From: Raffaelea ambrosiae
Lineage: Eukaryota > Ascomycota > Sordariomycetes > Ophiostomatales > Ophiostomataceae
Assembly (NCBI GenBank): GCA_002778195.1
Contig: PCDI01000020.1
Coordinates: 87,243-151,242, forward strand
Direction: 5' to 3'
Length of the DNA: 64,000 nt
Below are positions 11,138-21,924 of this stretch, piece after piece. The notes beneath the pieces were generated by a model. It made no database searches and was not told the DNA's origin. It saw nothing but the letters and a program-made list of their open reading frames with translations. Position 1 is the stretch's first letter; each line of letters opens with the position of its first letter. Made by a program: the position numbers and the translations under genes.

Positions 11138-11208
11138 AGCAACTTGGCGCAGCGGAAGCGCGCCGGGCTCATAACCCGGAGGTCCCTTGATCGAAACGAG
11201 GAGTTGCT
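11138..11208 (+). tRNA. Initiator tRNA-Met (CAT), intronless
   Basis: A 71-nt cloverleaf. The acceptor stem is AGCAACT/AGTTGCT. The D-arm is GCGC-loop-GCGC. The anticodon stem is CCGGG/CCCGG around loop CTCATAA (anticodon CAT). The T-arm is CCTTG-ATCGAAA-CGAGG. An A1:U72 pair, three consecutive G:C pairs next to the anticodon loop, and an AUCGAAA T-loop in place of TTC are the classic eukaryotic initiator features, so this is iMet rather than elongator Met. The downstream TTTTTTT run at 11230 can act as the Pol III terminator. Confidence 0.92.
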
Positions 11209-11770
11209 AAATTCACAATTGTAGCTTGGTTTTTTTTGTCTTTTTTTCCCCTTCGACATTTTTTTTTTTACTCTCCATTGGTTCTCGTTTATTTCACCGG
11301 ACCTTCCTAAATTCTATGAAGTCGTCCGGGTTACAAACGACCTAAACGAAATGAGGTCGTCTTGTAAAAAAAAAAAAAAAACCCGAGTCCATCTAGACAC
11401 CAGTTGGATTTTTATTTATAAAAAACAAGCCTCCCACGAAGACTTATACGTCTGTTGTTAAGGCTCACCCCTGAGGGCGCGTACATGTCGATGGCCGTGA
11501 AAATTCCGATGACTCCGGCGGTAGAAATCCTCGCACAAGAAAACGATTGATTGCTCGAGAGAATTGCTGATCGAAAGGCTCACGCACAGTATGCTCGTGG
11601 TTGTACGAGTACGTAATTGCATGAAAAGTGGAACTGTGCTGCAGCTTAAATACTTCGTCCAGAGGCTAGTGCAGTGCCCCTCCTGCATTTCTGACTTTAC
11701 CTCGTTTTATCTCACGCGTTATCCGTCCATCCAGCACCATCTTGCTGCAGTCACGTCCCAACTCGAAACC
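11209..11770. other. intergenic, no gene recognised
   Basis: Contains T-rich runs just after the tRNA and an A16 run at about 11367-11382. No coding pattern was found. Confidence 0.45.
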
Positions 11771-12164
11771 ATGGTGTACACAATTGTCGTCCACCTTTAC
11801 GCAAAGGACGATGCTGAGTGCATCGACAAACTCTCCAAGAAACTCGTCGAGGCCAGTCGTGTATACTCGCAGGACAAAGAAACCCTCTCTTGGTTTGTGA
11901 TGCAGGATGTGAAAGACCCGCGTGCCTTCACTATTGTTGAGCGCTATGAGCAGGAAAGCGTACGCCTCCATACACCTCCCTTTTGTCTTGCTACACAAAG
12001 CGCTGTATGCTTCGTGCAGGATACCTCTATTGATACGCATACAGAGTCAGAAATACCACCTGGAAAACCCGTACTGGAAAACGTTCGACCCCTACGTCAT
12101 CCCACTTTTGGAGAAGCCCATGGATCTGAGGCGGCTGGAGGAGCTTGACACCAGCTCGGAATGA
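11771..12164 (+). CDS. ABM-domain (antibiotic biosynthesis monooxygenase-like) small protein
   Basis: Two exons, 11771-11959 and 12045-12164 (intron GTACGC...ACAG), 102 residues. The layout is that of a single ABM/dimeric alpha-beta barrel domain: strand YTIVVHLYAK, helix CIDKLSKKLVEASRVYSQD, strand TLSWFVMQDVKDPRAFTIVERYEQES, then SQKYHLENPYWKTFDPYVIPLL. The sequence FTIVERYEQESSQKYHLENPYWKTF is characteristic of fungal ABM proteins. Such proteins dimerise and use no cofactor; some oxidise quinols and others are stress-related or of unknown role. No signal peptide. The short isolated locus gives no pathway clue. Confidence 0.82.
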
Positions 12165-12314
12165 GTATGATAAGTAGGGTGCATGCTTATTCTATATGAT
12201 TCTCAACCATAGAGTAAGTTAGCCAGAGCTAGGTTGCATACCGTCTTGAACACAGTGCTTCTTCTGTTCGCACCTCAAGAAGTGCATGTCCATGGCATGG
12301 CCTCGCTTCCGTGA

Positions 12315-13817
12315 CTACGCTGCCTTGGTTGCGTTGGCTACGATTTTGTCAAGCCAGCCAAACACGACTTCGTTTTCCATCAGCTGCGCCCCCAGCGAGC
12401 AGTGAGCCCCGGCCCCCGACGCGCCCGAGAAATAGTGGTACGTAGCCTGCCCCGGCTTCAACATGCTGGCGAGAATTTGTCCCTGGCCCGGATAGAAGAT
12501 GTCGTTTTCGGCATCGGCTGTGAACACGGGCATCGTAATGTTGGCTGCAATCGCCGCCGTCAGGTTGTAGTCCTGCATCTGCTGCAGCCAGTCGTACGCC
12601 GAGTGCGTGTAAAACGCCCACTCGCCCTGCTGGATGCCCCAGCGGCTGCCAGCGGACAGACTGGTGCTGTTCAGGGCGAACTCAATGAGGCTGTCAAACT
12701 CGGTCCGGTTCTCCGCGTCGAAGATGGAGACCATGGCCGATCCCATCTTGCCCAGCGTGCTTTCGCCCGGTGTCACGAGGCCGTCAATGGCCATGACGCC
12801 GGCCAGGCGGTGCTCGACGGAAGCGGCGCGCGGCGCCAGGTAGCCACCCAGCGACACGCCCAGCAGACTGATGGCACGCGGATCGACCACACTGCTGACG
12901 TCGACGTCTGCGGCCGTCGTGTTGGTTGTCGTGCTGTTGGACACCGTGGTCGCGACGGCGTACTCGCCCCGGAGAAAGTCGACCAGCGGCGTGATGACAG
13001 CGTCCCAGTTGGGAATGAAGCCCACGTTCTGCTCGCGGCGGACCGTGGGCTGCCCGGGTCCCTCGTATGTCAGGACGTGGTAGCCGCGCTCGAGAGCGCC
13101 GAGAACCCAGCCGTGGTACATTTCCTCCTGGGAGCCGTCGTAGCCGGTGCCCATAATGATGGTGGGCCGGGGTCCTGGGAGGGCGCACCGGTACCAGATC
13201 GTCTCGATGGTGAATCCGTCGTCCGTGGGGACAGCAATGCGCTGACCGGGGATGGGCAGCAGAGACAGGCCCGTGTCAAAGGCGGCACGCTGGCTGGCCC
13301 ACAGAGTGTTGATGCGCGGGTCCGACCAGTTGCCGTGCAGGTAAAAATCGGCCGACCTGTAGTAGGTTGCTGCCCGGAAGTAGGCATAGCGGGCCGAGAC
13401 GGGGTACAGGGCGCGGTCGATGGCATCGGCCTCGGCTTGCACGCGGACCGCCATGTTGTAAAAGGCTGCATAATAACTGGTGAAGTTTCCGGGTACGATC
13501 TCGTTCGCAACCACGAGGGACTCGCCAATGTCCGACCCGCCAAAGGGTGCCATGGCCAGCACCCGAAGTATTTCGAAGTGGTAGTCCGAGTCGGTGCTGA
13601 GCTGGTACATGGGGTCCGTGCTGTTAGTGGTCGAGGAAGAATTGCTGGATTGACGACCGACGAGACGGCCATGGCTGGTTGCAGCTACAGCTACGGAAGC
13701 CTAGATCTTGATCAGCAATCAGAGTCCATAGGGGGGGAGGGCAAGAAAACACACACACACAAAAGAAGCATGGAGGATTACACTACTCACCAAGGACAAT
13801 GTTGCGAATATCTTCAT
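12315..13817 (-). CDS. Secreted alpha/beta hydrolase
   Basis: Two exons, 13817-13791 and 13700-12315 (intron GTGAGT...CTAG), 470 residues. The short first exon encodes MKIFATLSL and, joined to ASVAVAATSHG, makes a signal peptide, which is why I prefer this start to the internal ATG at 13610. A cap region (GESLVVANEI, YYRSADFYLHG) precedes the hydrolase core. The oxyanion strand is IIMGTGYDGSQEE, the nucleophile elbow GVSLGG, the acid AENDIFYPG and the catalytic His GAHCS near the C-terminus. The architecture resembles the large fungal group related to 2,6-dihydropseudooxynicotine hydrolase. The substrate is unknown. Many N-glycosylation sites (NFT, NST, NTT, NLT) agree with secretion. Confidence 0.85.
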
Positions 13818-15205
13818 CTTGGTAATGCAGGTGGTGTTCTATGAGATAGGTTGTGATTACGCTTGTGGTATCAGCCAAAGGTTCGATGGAAAGACAAACT
13901 GAGCGTTCTTCCTCTATTGTGCCGATCATACCTTATATACGTCTAATGGCCACCACAAGACGCGATGCTGTCTCCATATGCCTTCCAACTTACATGGAAC
14001 TGAAGCCACGACTACAGTACTGCGCCTTCTAGCGCGTAGAAGGAGCCACAATTCTCGCACAATCCACCCCTTTGCAGAAGAGCAGCCCTCCGCAGTCAGT
14101 GCGGAAGCCTGTCGGCAGGGCTCAATCCCGCCAGCGGGACATCGAGGAACAAGATATGGACCGAAAAGAATATTCGCAAGCTTAGTGAACCCGGACGAAT
14201 GAAATGAGACGACATGGTGACGACACAACAATTGGAGACTACGGGAGAAAGACTATCCGGGAGAACCGAGGAATTTGGGAAACCTGCCCCAATCGAGGCG
14301 GATGATTTGGGGCTGTGGAGTGTGGATCAGGCAGGAGTAAGCAGTACAAGGATGGTCTAAACGAAAACGAAAGCGACGTCCAGCCTACGTAGACTCTTGG
14401 CACATAAGCATGGCCTGAGGAACCATAGCCTGGGGATGTACAGCCTGAAAAGGGCATTCTTCGATTGCACGTAGTTGCATGCGAAACAAGTCTAGCACAG
14501 CTAAATAGCAGCAAGGAAGATTGATAATTCAGAGGAGAGAACAAACTGACAGAACATGTGCGACAGAGACACGGACGACGTACATGCAATATCAACATAA
14601 GCGTACATCTTCGTATGGTGTTTACCCTTTTGCTTTGTACGACACCTTACGTGCATCGTAGGAATTGGACATGGGTGCCGGCTTCGATATGTCTTCGGGC
14701 CCGTGAGCAAAGGAGAGCCCTTGCGGGTACCGTCAAGGTAGGCGAAGATGCCAAGTTTATATTATTTAGTTTCTTGAAACAAGCTACTTTACACAAACGT
14801 ATGTTCTCCGAGGCACATAACAGAATAGATAAACTCTCATCTACGACCGAATACTAAGTGCTGACAGTGGAAAAGTTTCCATTTACACATCAAAAACAAT
14901 GAACAAGCGAATTAAAAATCCAAAATCCAAAATATAGAATTTACACATTGACCCATATGCTTTTGTATAGAGGACGTATTATATTTGTTTGTCAAAAAGA
15001 GACCGTCAAAACTAGTATAAGGAACACTTATCTTGTTTCCTCCCTGACGCAACACACTGTAGCACATTATTCTAGTGTCGCAAATCCCCACAGTAAAAAC
15101 ATGAAGAATAAAGAAGCAAAAAAAAAAAAGAAGAAAAATGGTCTCAACAAAGACAAAAAAGTAAGAGTTCGCGATTTGCCTTTAGAAAAGGCGCATTGGG
15201 ATTTG
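13818..15205. other. gene-poor, relatively AT-rich intergenic stretch
   Basis: No coding pattern is recognised on either strand. Both neighbours end or start outside it. There are no terminal inverted repeats or transposase-like frames. This may be an AT-richer relic, but I cannot show RIP without dinucleotide statistics. Confidence 0.4.
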
Positions 15206-15279
15206 AGCCCAACGCGGGGGTCGAACCCGCAACCTTAAGATTAAGAGTCTTACGCTCTATCCGATTGAGCTAGCCGGGC
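15206..15279 (-). tRNA. tRNA-Lys (CTT)
   Basis: On the minus strand the acceptor stem GCCCGGC pairs with GTTGGGC (two G:U pairs). The D-arm contains AGCTCAATCGG. The anticodon stem TAAGA/TCTTA encloses loop CTCTTAA with anticodon CTT. The T-arm GCGGG-TTCGACC-CCCGC is canonical. There is no intron. The A/B box sequences TAGCTCAATCGG and GGTTCGACC are visible. Confidence 0.92.
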
Positions 15280-15640
15280 GCGTTGTCTCTTTTTGTTGAA
15301 GATTCTCTGTCTTTTTTTCGACTAATTGCAACGTTCCAAACGCCGAGTTTTAGCTTGTCCTGCCTAAGTGCCTGAAAAATGCAGTCCTGCCCATTACCTC
15401 TGACATTTCCGAACTGAACCCTCTTTGGCACTGGATATTGAAAAAAAGAAAATAAAAGAAAAAAAGAAAATGCGAACACATGCAAATGCAATACATTCCC
15501 TCAACTTCGACCAAGCCACACGTTTCCTAACCCACCATCCAGCAACCATTCCGCAACAGCAAAATTAAACGCACCAATACTCCACCAGCTTCTCCTGAGG
15601 ATTGCCTGCAGCCACACTGGTCGTAGATGTGCCCGTAGAC
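15280..15640. other. intergenic, no gene recognised
   Basis: Holds the upstream side of tRNA-Lys and the 3' side of the doubtful ORF at 15.6-16.1 kb. A GAAAAAAAGAAAATAAAAG purine run occurs near 15436. Confidence 0.4.
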
Positions 15641-16138
15641 CTAGTTAGATCCTTCACCAGAAGACGCCCGCCTCTGTTTCGGCGTGACAACCTCTCGTAT
15701 GGTGGCGTCTTCCTCGGCCAGGCAATGCACTGTCTCTGCAGCTTCTTGTCCTCGTGGCCGCGCCGCACAAAAGGCCTGCCACGTCTCCTCGCTGCACTCG
15801 GGCAGGCTCGTCTCTCTGTTGTACCGCACACCGGGCTCGGCCAGAGTCTTTGAGCAGGTTGAACCGCTCGCGCCCGCGGGTGTACTTTTTAGAGAGGGCC
15901 CTGTCGTCTCAGTCCCGCTCGGGCCAGCGTCTGTCGCAGGCGCAGGCGAACACCCCTGGGTCGCCGCGGTGGGACCCGGCTTGCTCATCTCGGCCGTGCA
16001 GTGCCGGCAGCTGGCGTTCTTTTTCCGGTTGTTGTCGTCGTCGTCGGGGCGCCCTTGTCGGACGCGCGACCGGCCGACTCTGGCTAGCAGATGTGGAGGT
16101 GCGGAGGCATGATCAGCGATGTCGTGTGTAAGTGACAT
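15641..16138 (-). CDS. Hypothetical ORF, 165 residues, unrecognised
   Basis: Single open frame rich in Ala, Ser, Thr, Pro and Arg, with a low-complexity middle (GPTAATQGCSPAPATDAGPSG) and a more ordered C-terminal part (LPECSEETWQAFCAARP ... TVHCLAEEDATIREVV) containing several cysteines. No signal peptide and no known domain. It could be a small fungal orphan gene or a chance GC-rich frame; in favour is only the ordered Cys-containing tail. Confidence 0.3.
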   Translation of the reverse strand: MSLTHDIADHASAPPHLLARVGRSRVRQGRPDDDDNNRKKNASCRHCTAEMSKPGPTAATQGCSPAPATDAGPSGTETTGPSLKSTPAGASGSTCSKTLAEPGVRYNRETSLPECSEETWQAFCAARPRGQEAAETVHCLAEEDATIREVVTPKQRRASSGEGSN

Positions 16139-16846
16139 CGACCGAGAAAGGGTGGGCAGGCCGTCTAGTAGTTGACCATGAATTATGGCAAAGAAAGGAG
16201 AATATCTTATTCGATGGGACGTATTCCGATATTGCGCAGAGTAGTTTTCTTCAATGCGTGGGATTCGTACGCGTACTGCATGACTGCATGATAAGAGTGT
16301 TGGAGTAAATAATTACAGGGGACTGTCAGCCTGTCAGGCATGGATGATGGAAAACGAGCCGAGCGCAACAAACAGGGATGTGTTCCCAATGTGGTCTAGG
16401 CCGCTCGCTTCGATGGCCTTCAGGGGCCCGTGTGTGGTGTGGGCAATTCAGATAGCCAATCATGGTCGAGTGTAGCCAGAGCCCGTCGTTCTTTCATTCA
16501 TTGGATTTTCTTCTTCTCACGCTGCCGCCACGCCTTTGTCTGAACAGATGTTCGTTGGCGGAACAGACAAGTCAAAGGGAGCCGGCGTCGATGGCAAAAG
16601 AAAAACACCGAAAAGCCATTGGCGCCCACAGCGTATCTTACCATTCCTCTCCGAGTTCCCAGAGAGACCAATAATGCCTAATGTATTCTTGTCTTTCGGC
16701 TAGCGGGCGGGTCTCGTCTATCTTATCTCTTGCCTCCCTCTGGAAAAGCTTGGAGACTTAATCCACGTCTCCTCCCCCCCCCCCCCGGGAATCCACACGT
16801 CAAGCTTCGTACCCCAGCGCTCGTCCTCGCCGCCCATCACAGACTC
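16139..16846. other. intergenic, upstream of Zn2Cys6 regulator
   Basis: No gene is recognised. A C13 run at about 16775 precedes the regulator start. Confidence 0.4.
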
Positions 16847-18966
16847 ATGGTGCACACAGCCTCCGACATGGATTCGCCCAATCGCCGGCCCATCCGCAAG
16901 ACACAGCGTGCGCCCCAGAGCTGCACGTCATGCACCCGCCGCCGTGTACGCTGCGAGAAGAAAATCCCGTGCAAGCAGTGCGTCGACCGCGGCGAGGCCG
17001 CCACCTGCCAGCGCGAGGTGGTCCTGGTCAAGGGCCATGTACGATCGTAGGTCCCTGTTGTCCGTGGTGCCTTTTGTATGCTGGGTGCCATTCTCATCTC
17101 ATCATCCGCTTCTGCAGCGACCTCGTCCTCCAGAAAACAGCCCCCAGCTACCACGAGCTGCTGCTGCAGAACCGCCGCCTCAAGAGCACCTTCTTCCGAC
17201 AACGAGAAGAAGGCGAGGCGGCCGGGGGGAGCTCCTCGGCCGGCACATCTGTCCCAGATGACACCAGCAACGAGGACTTTGTTGAGCTGGACCACGTGCC
17301 AGAGATGTACGAGGTGGCCCTGTTCCGGCCCCTGCAGCGGAAGCATCCTGGCGCCCCGACTGCGCGCGTCCGCAGCCCGGCCGAAATCAAGATGTGTTCC
17401 AAGGCCTGCAACGACGAGCTGCTGAAATACGCAGGCGACTTTGTCTACTGGATCCACTTTGCCGTGTTCCGGCCGAAATTCGAAGCGGAGGTTGCGGCCT
17501 TTTGGGACCCCAACGGCGGCAAAGGTGATCTGGCCAGCCAGCATCCGTCCTGGCTGGCCATCTACTTTGCCTACATAGCTGTGAGTACGCCAGTCGGCCC
17601 ACGTAGTACATGCCCCGTCTTCTTACAGTATGCCAGTCAAGCCTGCTTCTCATGGAGAATAAGATTGCCAAACAGATCGGTCTCCCTTCGGGTATGGTGC
17701 ACCCCCCCTCCCCCCCAATCTTTTTTGATTCCCAGTATCCTGAGTTGAGAGGCTCACCCACCCAGACGATGCACCGGGCCTCGTCCAAAACTGGTACGAG
17801 ACATCCCTCTACTACCTCAACGAGGCCGATTTCTTGCGGGTGCACGACATCCGCAACGTCCAGGCCATCGTCATCCTCAACATTCTCTTCAACAACGTCG
17901 GCGACGGATCCTTGTATCCGACCATCTGGGCCGCCACCATCCGCATCGCCCAGACCCTGAAGCTCAACCAGGACAGCGAGAATGGCGGCGAGACGCTGAT
18001 CGAGCAGCAATTGCGGCGGCGACTGTGGTGGACAATAGCGATCTGCGAGTGGTAAATATAATATAGCCTCCCCCCCCCCCTTCCCTAGGATCATAGAATA
18101 GAAACTTTTAACGCCTCGACCAGGCTGCCTATGCCCAACAGGACGCCCTGCATTTCTGAAGACGACTGCGACTGCGCCCTTCCCGCCTGCCTTGATGATG
18201 ATGAGCTCCAGGAGAAGGCTCTTGGCCCCGGAGGCGCCTCGTCCATGTCGGCCGCTCCCATCAAGCCCCGTAGCTATCCCCGGCCCATTGCCTACCACAC
18301 CGCCATCAGCCGCATCGCCACTGTCTTCCAGCGCTTCCGCCGGCTGCTCAATCTGGGGCCCTGGCGGCGAGACGAAGTGCTCGAGCTGCTCCACCGCTCC
18401 GACGAAGACTTGGCCCTGCTCATCTCCGAGCAGCCCCCGCACCTCGACCCGGACCAGGACCCGGACGTCTACGCCGCGTCCGAGCATCCGTGGATCCGTG
18501 GCCAGCGGCGGGACCTGGTCCGGGTGCTGCTGTACCGCCGCATCGTTATCAACCGCATCGTCCAAACCGCCTGGAACAAAGATCCCGTGGGCTTTGCGGG
18601 GCCGCGGGCCGTCTGCATCTCATCGGCACGATCCCTGATTCAGAGCATCATCCAGTCCGAGGTGCCGATGGAGCGGCGGAGGACCTCGTACGTACCACCA
18701 AGTGATCTCTTTGCGCCTACTGGTTGCCTGTCTGCTCACCAAGTTCAAGATCCTTCACAACGTCCCTGTTCTCGGCTGCTATCCCGCTGATATTAGAGGC
18801 CCAGCACTGCGCGCCCGAGGACCGAGAACAGTACTTGAGCCCCGTGCGGAGCGCGATTGAAATCTTCATTGCCTTGGACAGTTTCAGTTTTATTGGGCAG
18901 AGAGCCGCCGAATTCTTGGATGAGCTCGTGGAACGCGTCCGGCGTGGCGCCGCGGCGCCCATGTAG
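16847..18966 (+). CDS. Zn2Cys6 fungal-specific transcription factor
   Basis: Six exons: 16847-17046, 17118-17584, 17629-17691, 17766-18051, 18124-18687 and 18744-18966, 600 residues. The binuclear zinc cluster is CTSCTRRRVRCEKKIPCKQC...C with cysteines 26, 29, 36, 42, 45 and 54 (spacing C-x2-C-x6-C-x5-C-x2-C-x8-C). A basic linker and a helical dimerisation segment (SYHELLLQNRRLKSTF) follow. The fungal-specific middle homology region contains FLRVHDIRNVQAIVILN, SLYPTIWAATIRIAQTLKLNQD and LRRRLWWTIAICEW. It should act in the nucleus. The target genes are unknown; the nearest candidates are fructosyl amino acid oxidase and its divergent transporter. The donor choices at introns 1 and 2 were made for frame continuity. 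Confidence 0.85.
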
Positions 18967-19453
18967 ATAAGTAATGTTAAATGCAATGAAACCCGTGTCG
19001 AGTTGGATTCATCCCAATGGGTAGTCTACCATTCAGCGTGCTCGGCGCCTGTCCCGCCTGACGGCAGTGGTTCAAATTCCTGAAGAAATTCGGGCCGGAA
19101 GAAGTTCCGGGAGAACTGCTCCTCCCCTTCCACGTCTTCAGCGTCAGCGAGACATCGATCACAAACGGCTCCGCAGAGGACGCGTTTTGTAGCGCGTGGC
19201 AGGTGTGGCTTGTTTTGCTTCTGGCCTTCTCGACGATGCTCTGGTGAGTCGTTTCCTTCGCCTATCCCACCCACCCACACAGCGCGGATACTCTACGGTT
19301 TGGACGGTGGCAAAGGCAAGGAGAATATCGCTCAGACTGGGCGAATCTGACAGACGACAAGGACAAGCAGTCTATGTTGTATTTATACAGTTGTACAGTA
19401 CAGCGTACAGTACAGCGACCTTGCCAAGCAAAAAAAGGGGGAGAAAAAACGCG
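18967..19453. other. short 3'-3' intergenic region
   Basis: Lies between the convergent regulator and oxidase genes. A GTACAGTACAGCGTACAGTACAGC duplication near 19394 is the only repeat seen. Confidence 0.45.
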
Positions 19454-20562
19454 TTACAGTTTCTCGTCGTGCTTCCAGCCTGGAAGATCGGCAAGGTCCT
19501 TGGGGGGTGCACTACGTCTTGACTTGAGAGCGTCACCGCCTGGCCGCCAACGCCATTGGTGTGCCAGTTCCGGTTCGAGGGTCCCTTCCAGGAGCTCCAC
19601 CACATACTTGCCAACAACGGGAAGGAGTTTGAATGAGTGTCTATGCGGGTCAGTGGGAACCTTGTAAAGAGGAGCAAGACAGCCTGAAAGCAAGGCTGGA
19701 ACTGGCACAAGACAGGCGGAAAGCACGAGTGCAAGCCAGCAGAGGCAGACACGATTTGAGGGAGAAAGAGAGACACGTACCCGCTGTCTCCCGTGGCCAG
19801 GTAAAAGTTCTTCCAGCGAACATGCTCGCAGACAAGGAGGGCGGCGTCGGCCGTGTCGGTGCACCAGCACATGGCGCGGTTGAAGAGCGGGCGGTCGGTG
19901 AAGCGCGGCAGGTAGGTGGCCACAGCCTTGCGGATGGTGACGTCAGAGGCGTCGGGATAGGTGTCGGTGGGATGCTTGGCGTGGGACCGGGGCACGGAGA
20001 CGCGCTTGGCGGCCGCAGCTCCGTAGGGCTGGTGCATCACGAAGCGAGAGAACCCGGGGAACTCGTCGCAGACCTTGATCACACCATCTCTGTGGGAGCC
20101 TGCGTGTTAGTAGTAGAACGGGCTTCCGCTGCGAGGAAATACTGGTGGACAAGACGTACTCGCTGGGCTCAAAGAAGAAGCCAATGTCCCCGTTGTAGAC
20201 GACGGGCACACCCTTGTACGCGGCTGCTTCCTCGGGGGTCAGTTGCAGGTGCGCATACACCCATGCCTAGACGACTTCGATCAGCCAATGATTCCGCTGG
20301 ATGGCGCCATAGATTTGGGGCTTTGGGACGGAAGACTGCCCACCTTGGAGCAGCATTGGTCTTCGAGGTCGACCAGGGCGGGACTCCAGGCACCAGCGGC
20401 CAAGACCACCTTGTCGGCGTAGTACTTTGTGCCGTCGACGGTCTCGACACCGATGCACACAGACTCTTCATCGCCCTGGAAGAGCGGTTTCTTGAAAGAG
20501 CCCGCCCTATGGAGAGGGGGAAGACATAAGCATCAGCAAGAAAAGAAGAGAAAAGAATCAAA

Positions 20563-20596
<34 letters not shown>

Positions 20597-21347
20597 ACCA
20601 ACAAGCAAAAAGGGCACAACACGACAGCGGCGAAAAAAAAAGGATCGAACGTACTCGCCAAAACCAAACTGGACACCCTTGCGCTTGAGCTCTTCGCCAA
20701 TGGCGTTGATGGCCTTTTTCGCGGCAAGCCAGCCGCCGTCCTCGCTGTAGATGGCTTTCCAGCCCTACGCGCAGTCAGCCATGCCAGTCTCTCGTCTTCC
20801 ATCTGCGCTCTTTGCCACACGCACTTTGATTTGCTCGGGATCGAGGAGCGGCAGCTTCTCCCGGATTTGCTCGTCGCTGTCCAGCCACGAGTTGGTCTTC
20901 TCCAGGCCGACGTTGGCATCCAGCAGCTGCTGGTATTGCTTCTGCAGGGACTGGATGCCGTCCGCGGAGCCCGCACAGTCGAGCTAGATAAGAGGGCCCC
21001 GTCAGTATCAGGGACCACAATCCGATGGGCCAGGGGGGGGTGCATAGCGCGTGTGCACGACCTACTCTGCCGGTGTTGTGGAAAAAGGGCTGGAACAGGG
21101 GATCGTTGCGCCACATATCCCTGGCCTCGAGGCTGAGCTTGACATCGCACGGATTGCGCAGGCGCACGCTCATAATCTTGTTGAGGTCGTAGCCGGCTGA
21201 CTGCGCCGACGGGATGGGATACACGTCCAGGACGGTGATGTTGGCCGGCGTGTAGCCCTTGCGCAGCAGGTGAAGGGCTGTGGATGCGCCCAGGGTGCCG
21301 CCGCCACCCACCACAATGACGGTGGTCGACTCGCGCGAGGTGGTCAT
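19454..21347 (-). CDS. Fructosyl amino acid oxidase (amadoriase), FAD-dependent
   Basis: Seven exons on the minus strand: 21347-21066, 20983-20825, 20764-20655, 20506-20344, 20266-20160, 20089-19781 and 19640-19454, giving 438 residues, the normal FAOX length. The N-terminal FAD-binding motif is VIVVGGGGTLGASTALHLL. Other family marks are GYDLNKIMSVRLRNP, LDCAGSADGIQ, and RAMCWCTDTADAA with Cys348 as the likely residue for covalent flavin attachment. The C-terminal part has HSFKLLPVVGKYVVELLEG. The enzyme oxidises glycated amino acids to glucosone, free amino acid and H2O2. The C-terminus is HDEKL; FAOX enzymes are often peroxisomal, but EKL is a weak PTS1. Sarcosine or saccharopine oxidase is the alternative; the exact motif set favours FAOX. 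Confidence 0.87.
20563..20594. repeat. (AAGC)8 tetranucleotide microsatellite in an intron
   Basis: Eight perfect AAGC units lie inside the 148-nt third intron of the oxidase gene (20507-20654), followed by further A/G-rich sequence. Length variation here would not change the protein. Confidence 0.85.
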
Positions 21348-21924
21348 ACTTTTGGGGGGGGGTATTGTGTTCGTATGCGATAAGGGAATGGCAAAATGGC
21401 CCAGTAAGGTGCCAAAAAACACAAAAACAGCGTGAATTTCGATATTGGTCTGATGGACCGCGGTCTTGGCCAAGCACAACCCTTGTCGTTGTAATGTAGG
21501 GAGATCCGTCAGGAGAGTGGAATCCTCCTCTTTTTTTTTTTCGAATTTGGTTATCTCTTCGTCTTTATATGCATACTTGTTGCTTTCTTTTTGCCGTTGC
21601 ACGCCGGCCGGAGGACTGTTTTCTCTGGCCTGGCTTTTCCTGTTTAGCGGGAAGACGTCTGCGGAGCCTGCGCTATCCACCCACTACGGCGCACATGGCA
21701 CCAAGTCCTCGTCAAGTGGTGTTATGAACAAAGGAGGAAAGTGACCTATGGGGGCACCCCAGTCCTACCGTCCGATCACGCTAGTGGGTTTTGTTCTCGG
21801 CTGGACCTTCACTGCCAAGACTCTCCACCCAGCGCCGGTCGCGCAGCGTGATTGGTGGCATCTAGTCAGTACGACCGTGCATTGTCTAACAACCCGCCCG
21901 GGGTTATCTACGGAGTGAGTTACT
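21348..21924. promoter_or_regulatory. divergent region between oxidase and truncated transporter
   Basis: About 580 nt separate the oxidase ATG from the first recognisable codons of the UNC93-like gene. The transporter's missing first helices are not found here in any frame, so part of this region may be the scar of the loss as well as the oxidase promoter. A T11 run lies at about 21531. Confidence 0.4.

Noticed and set aside
12402..13844. 480-codon plus-strand ORF
   Set aside because: It is the antisense shadow of the GC-rich secreted hydrolase gene; its translation has no domain-like pattern.
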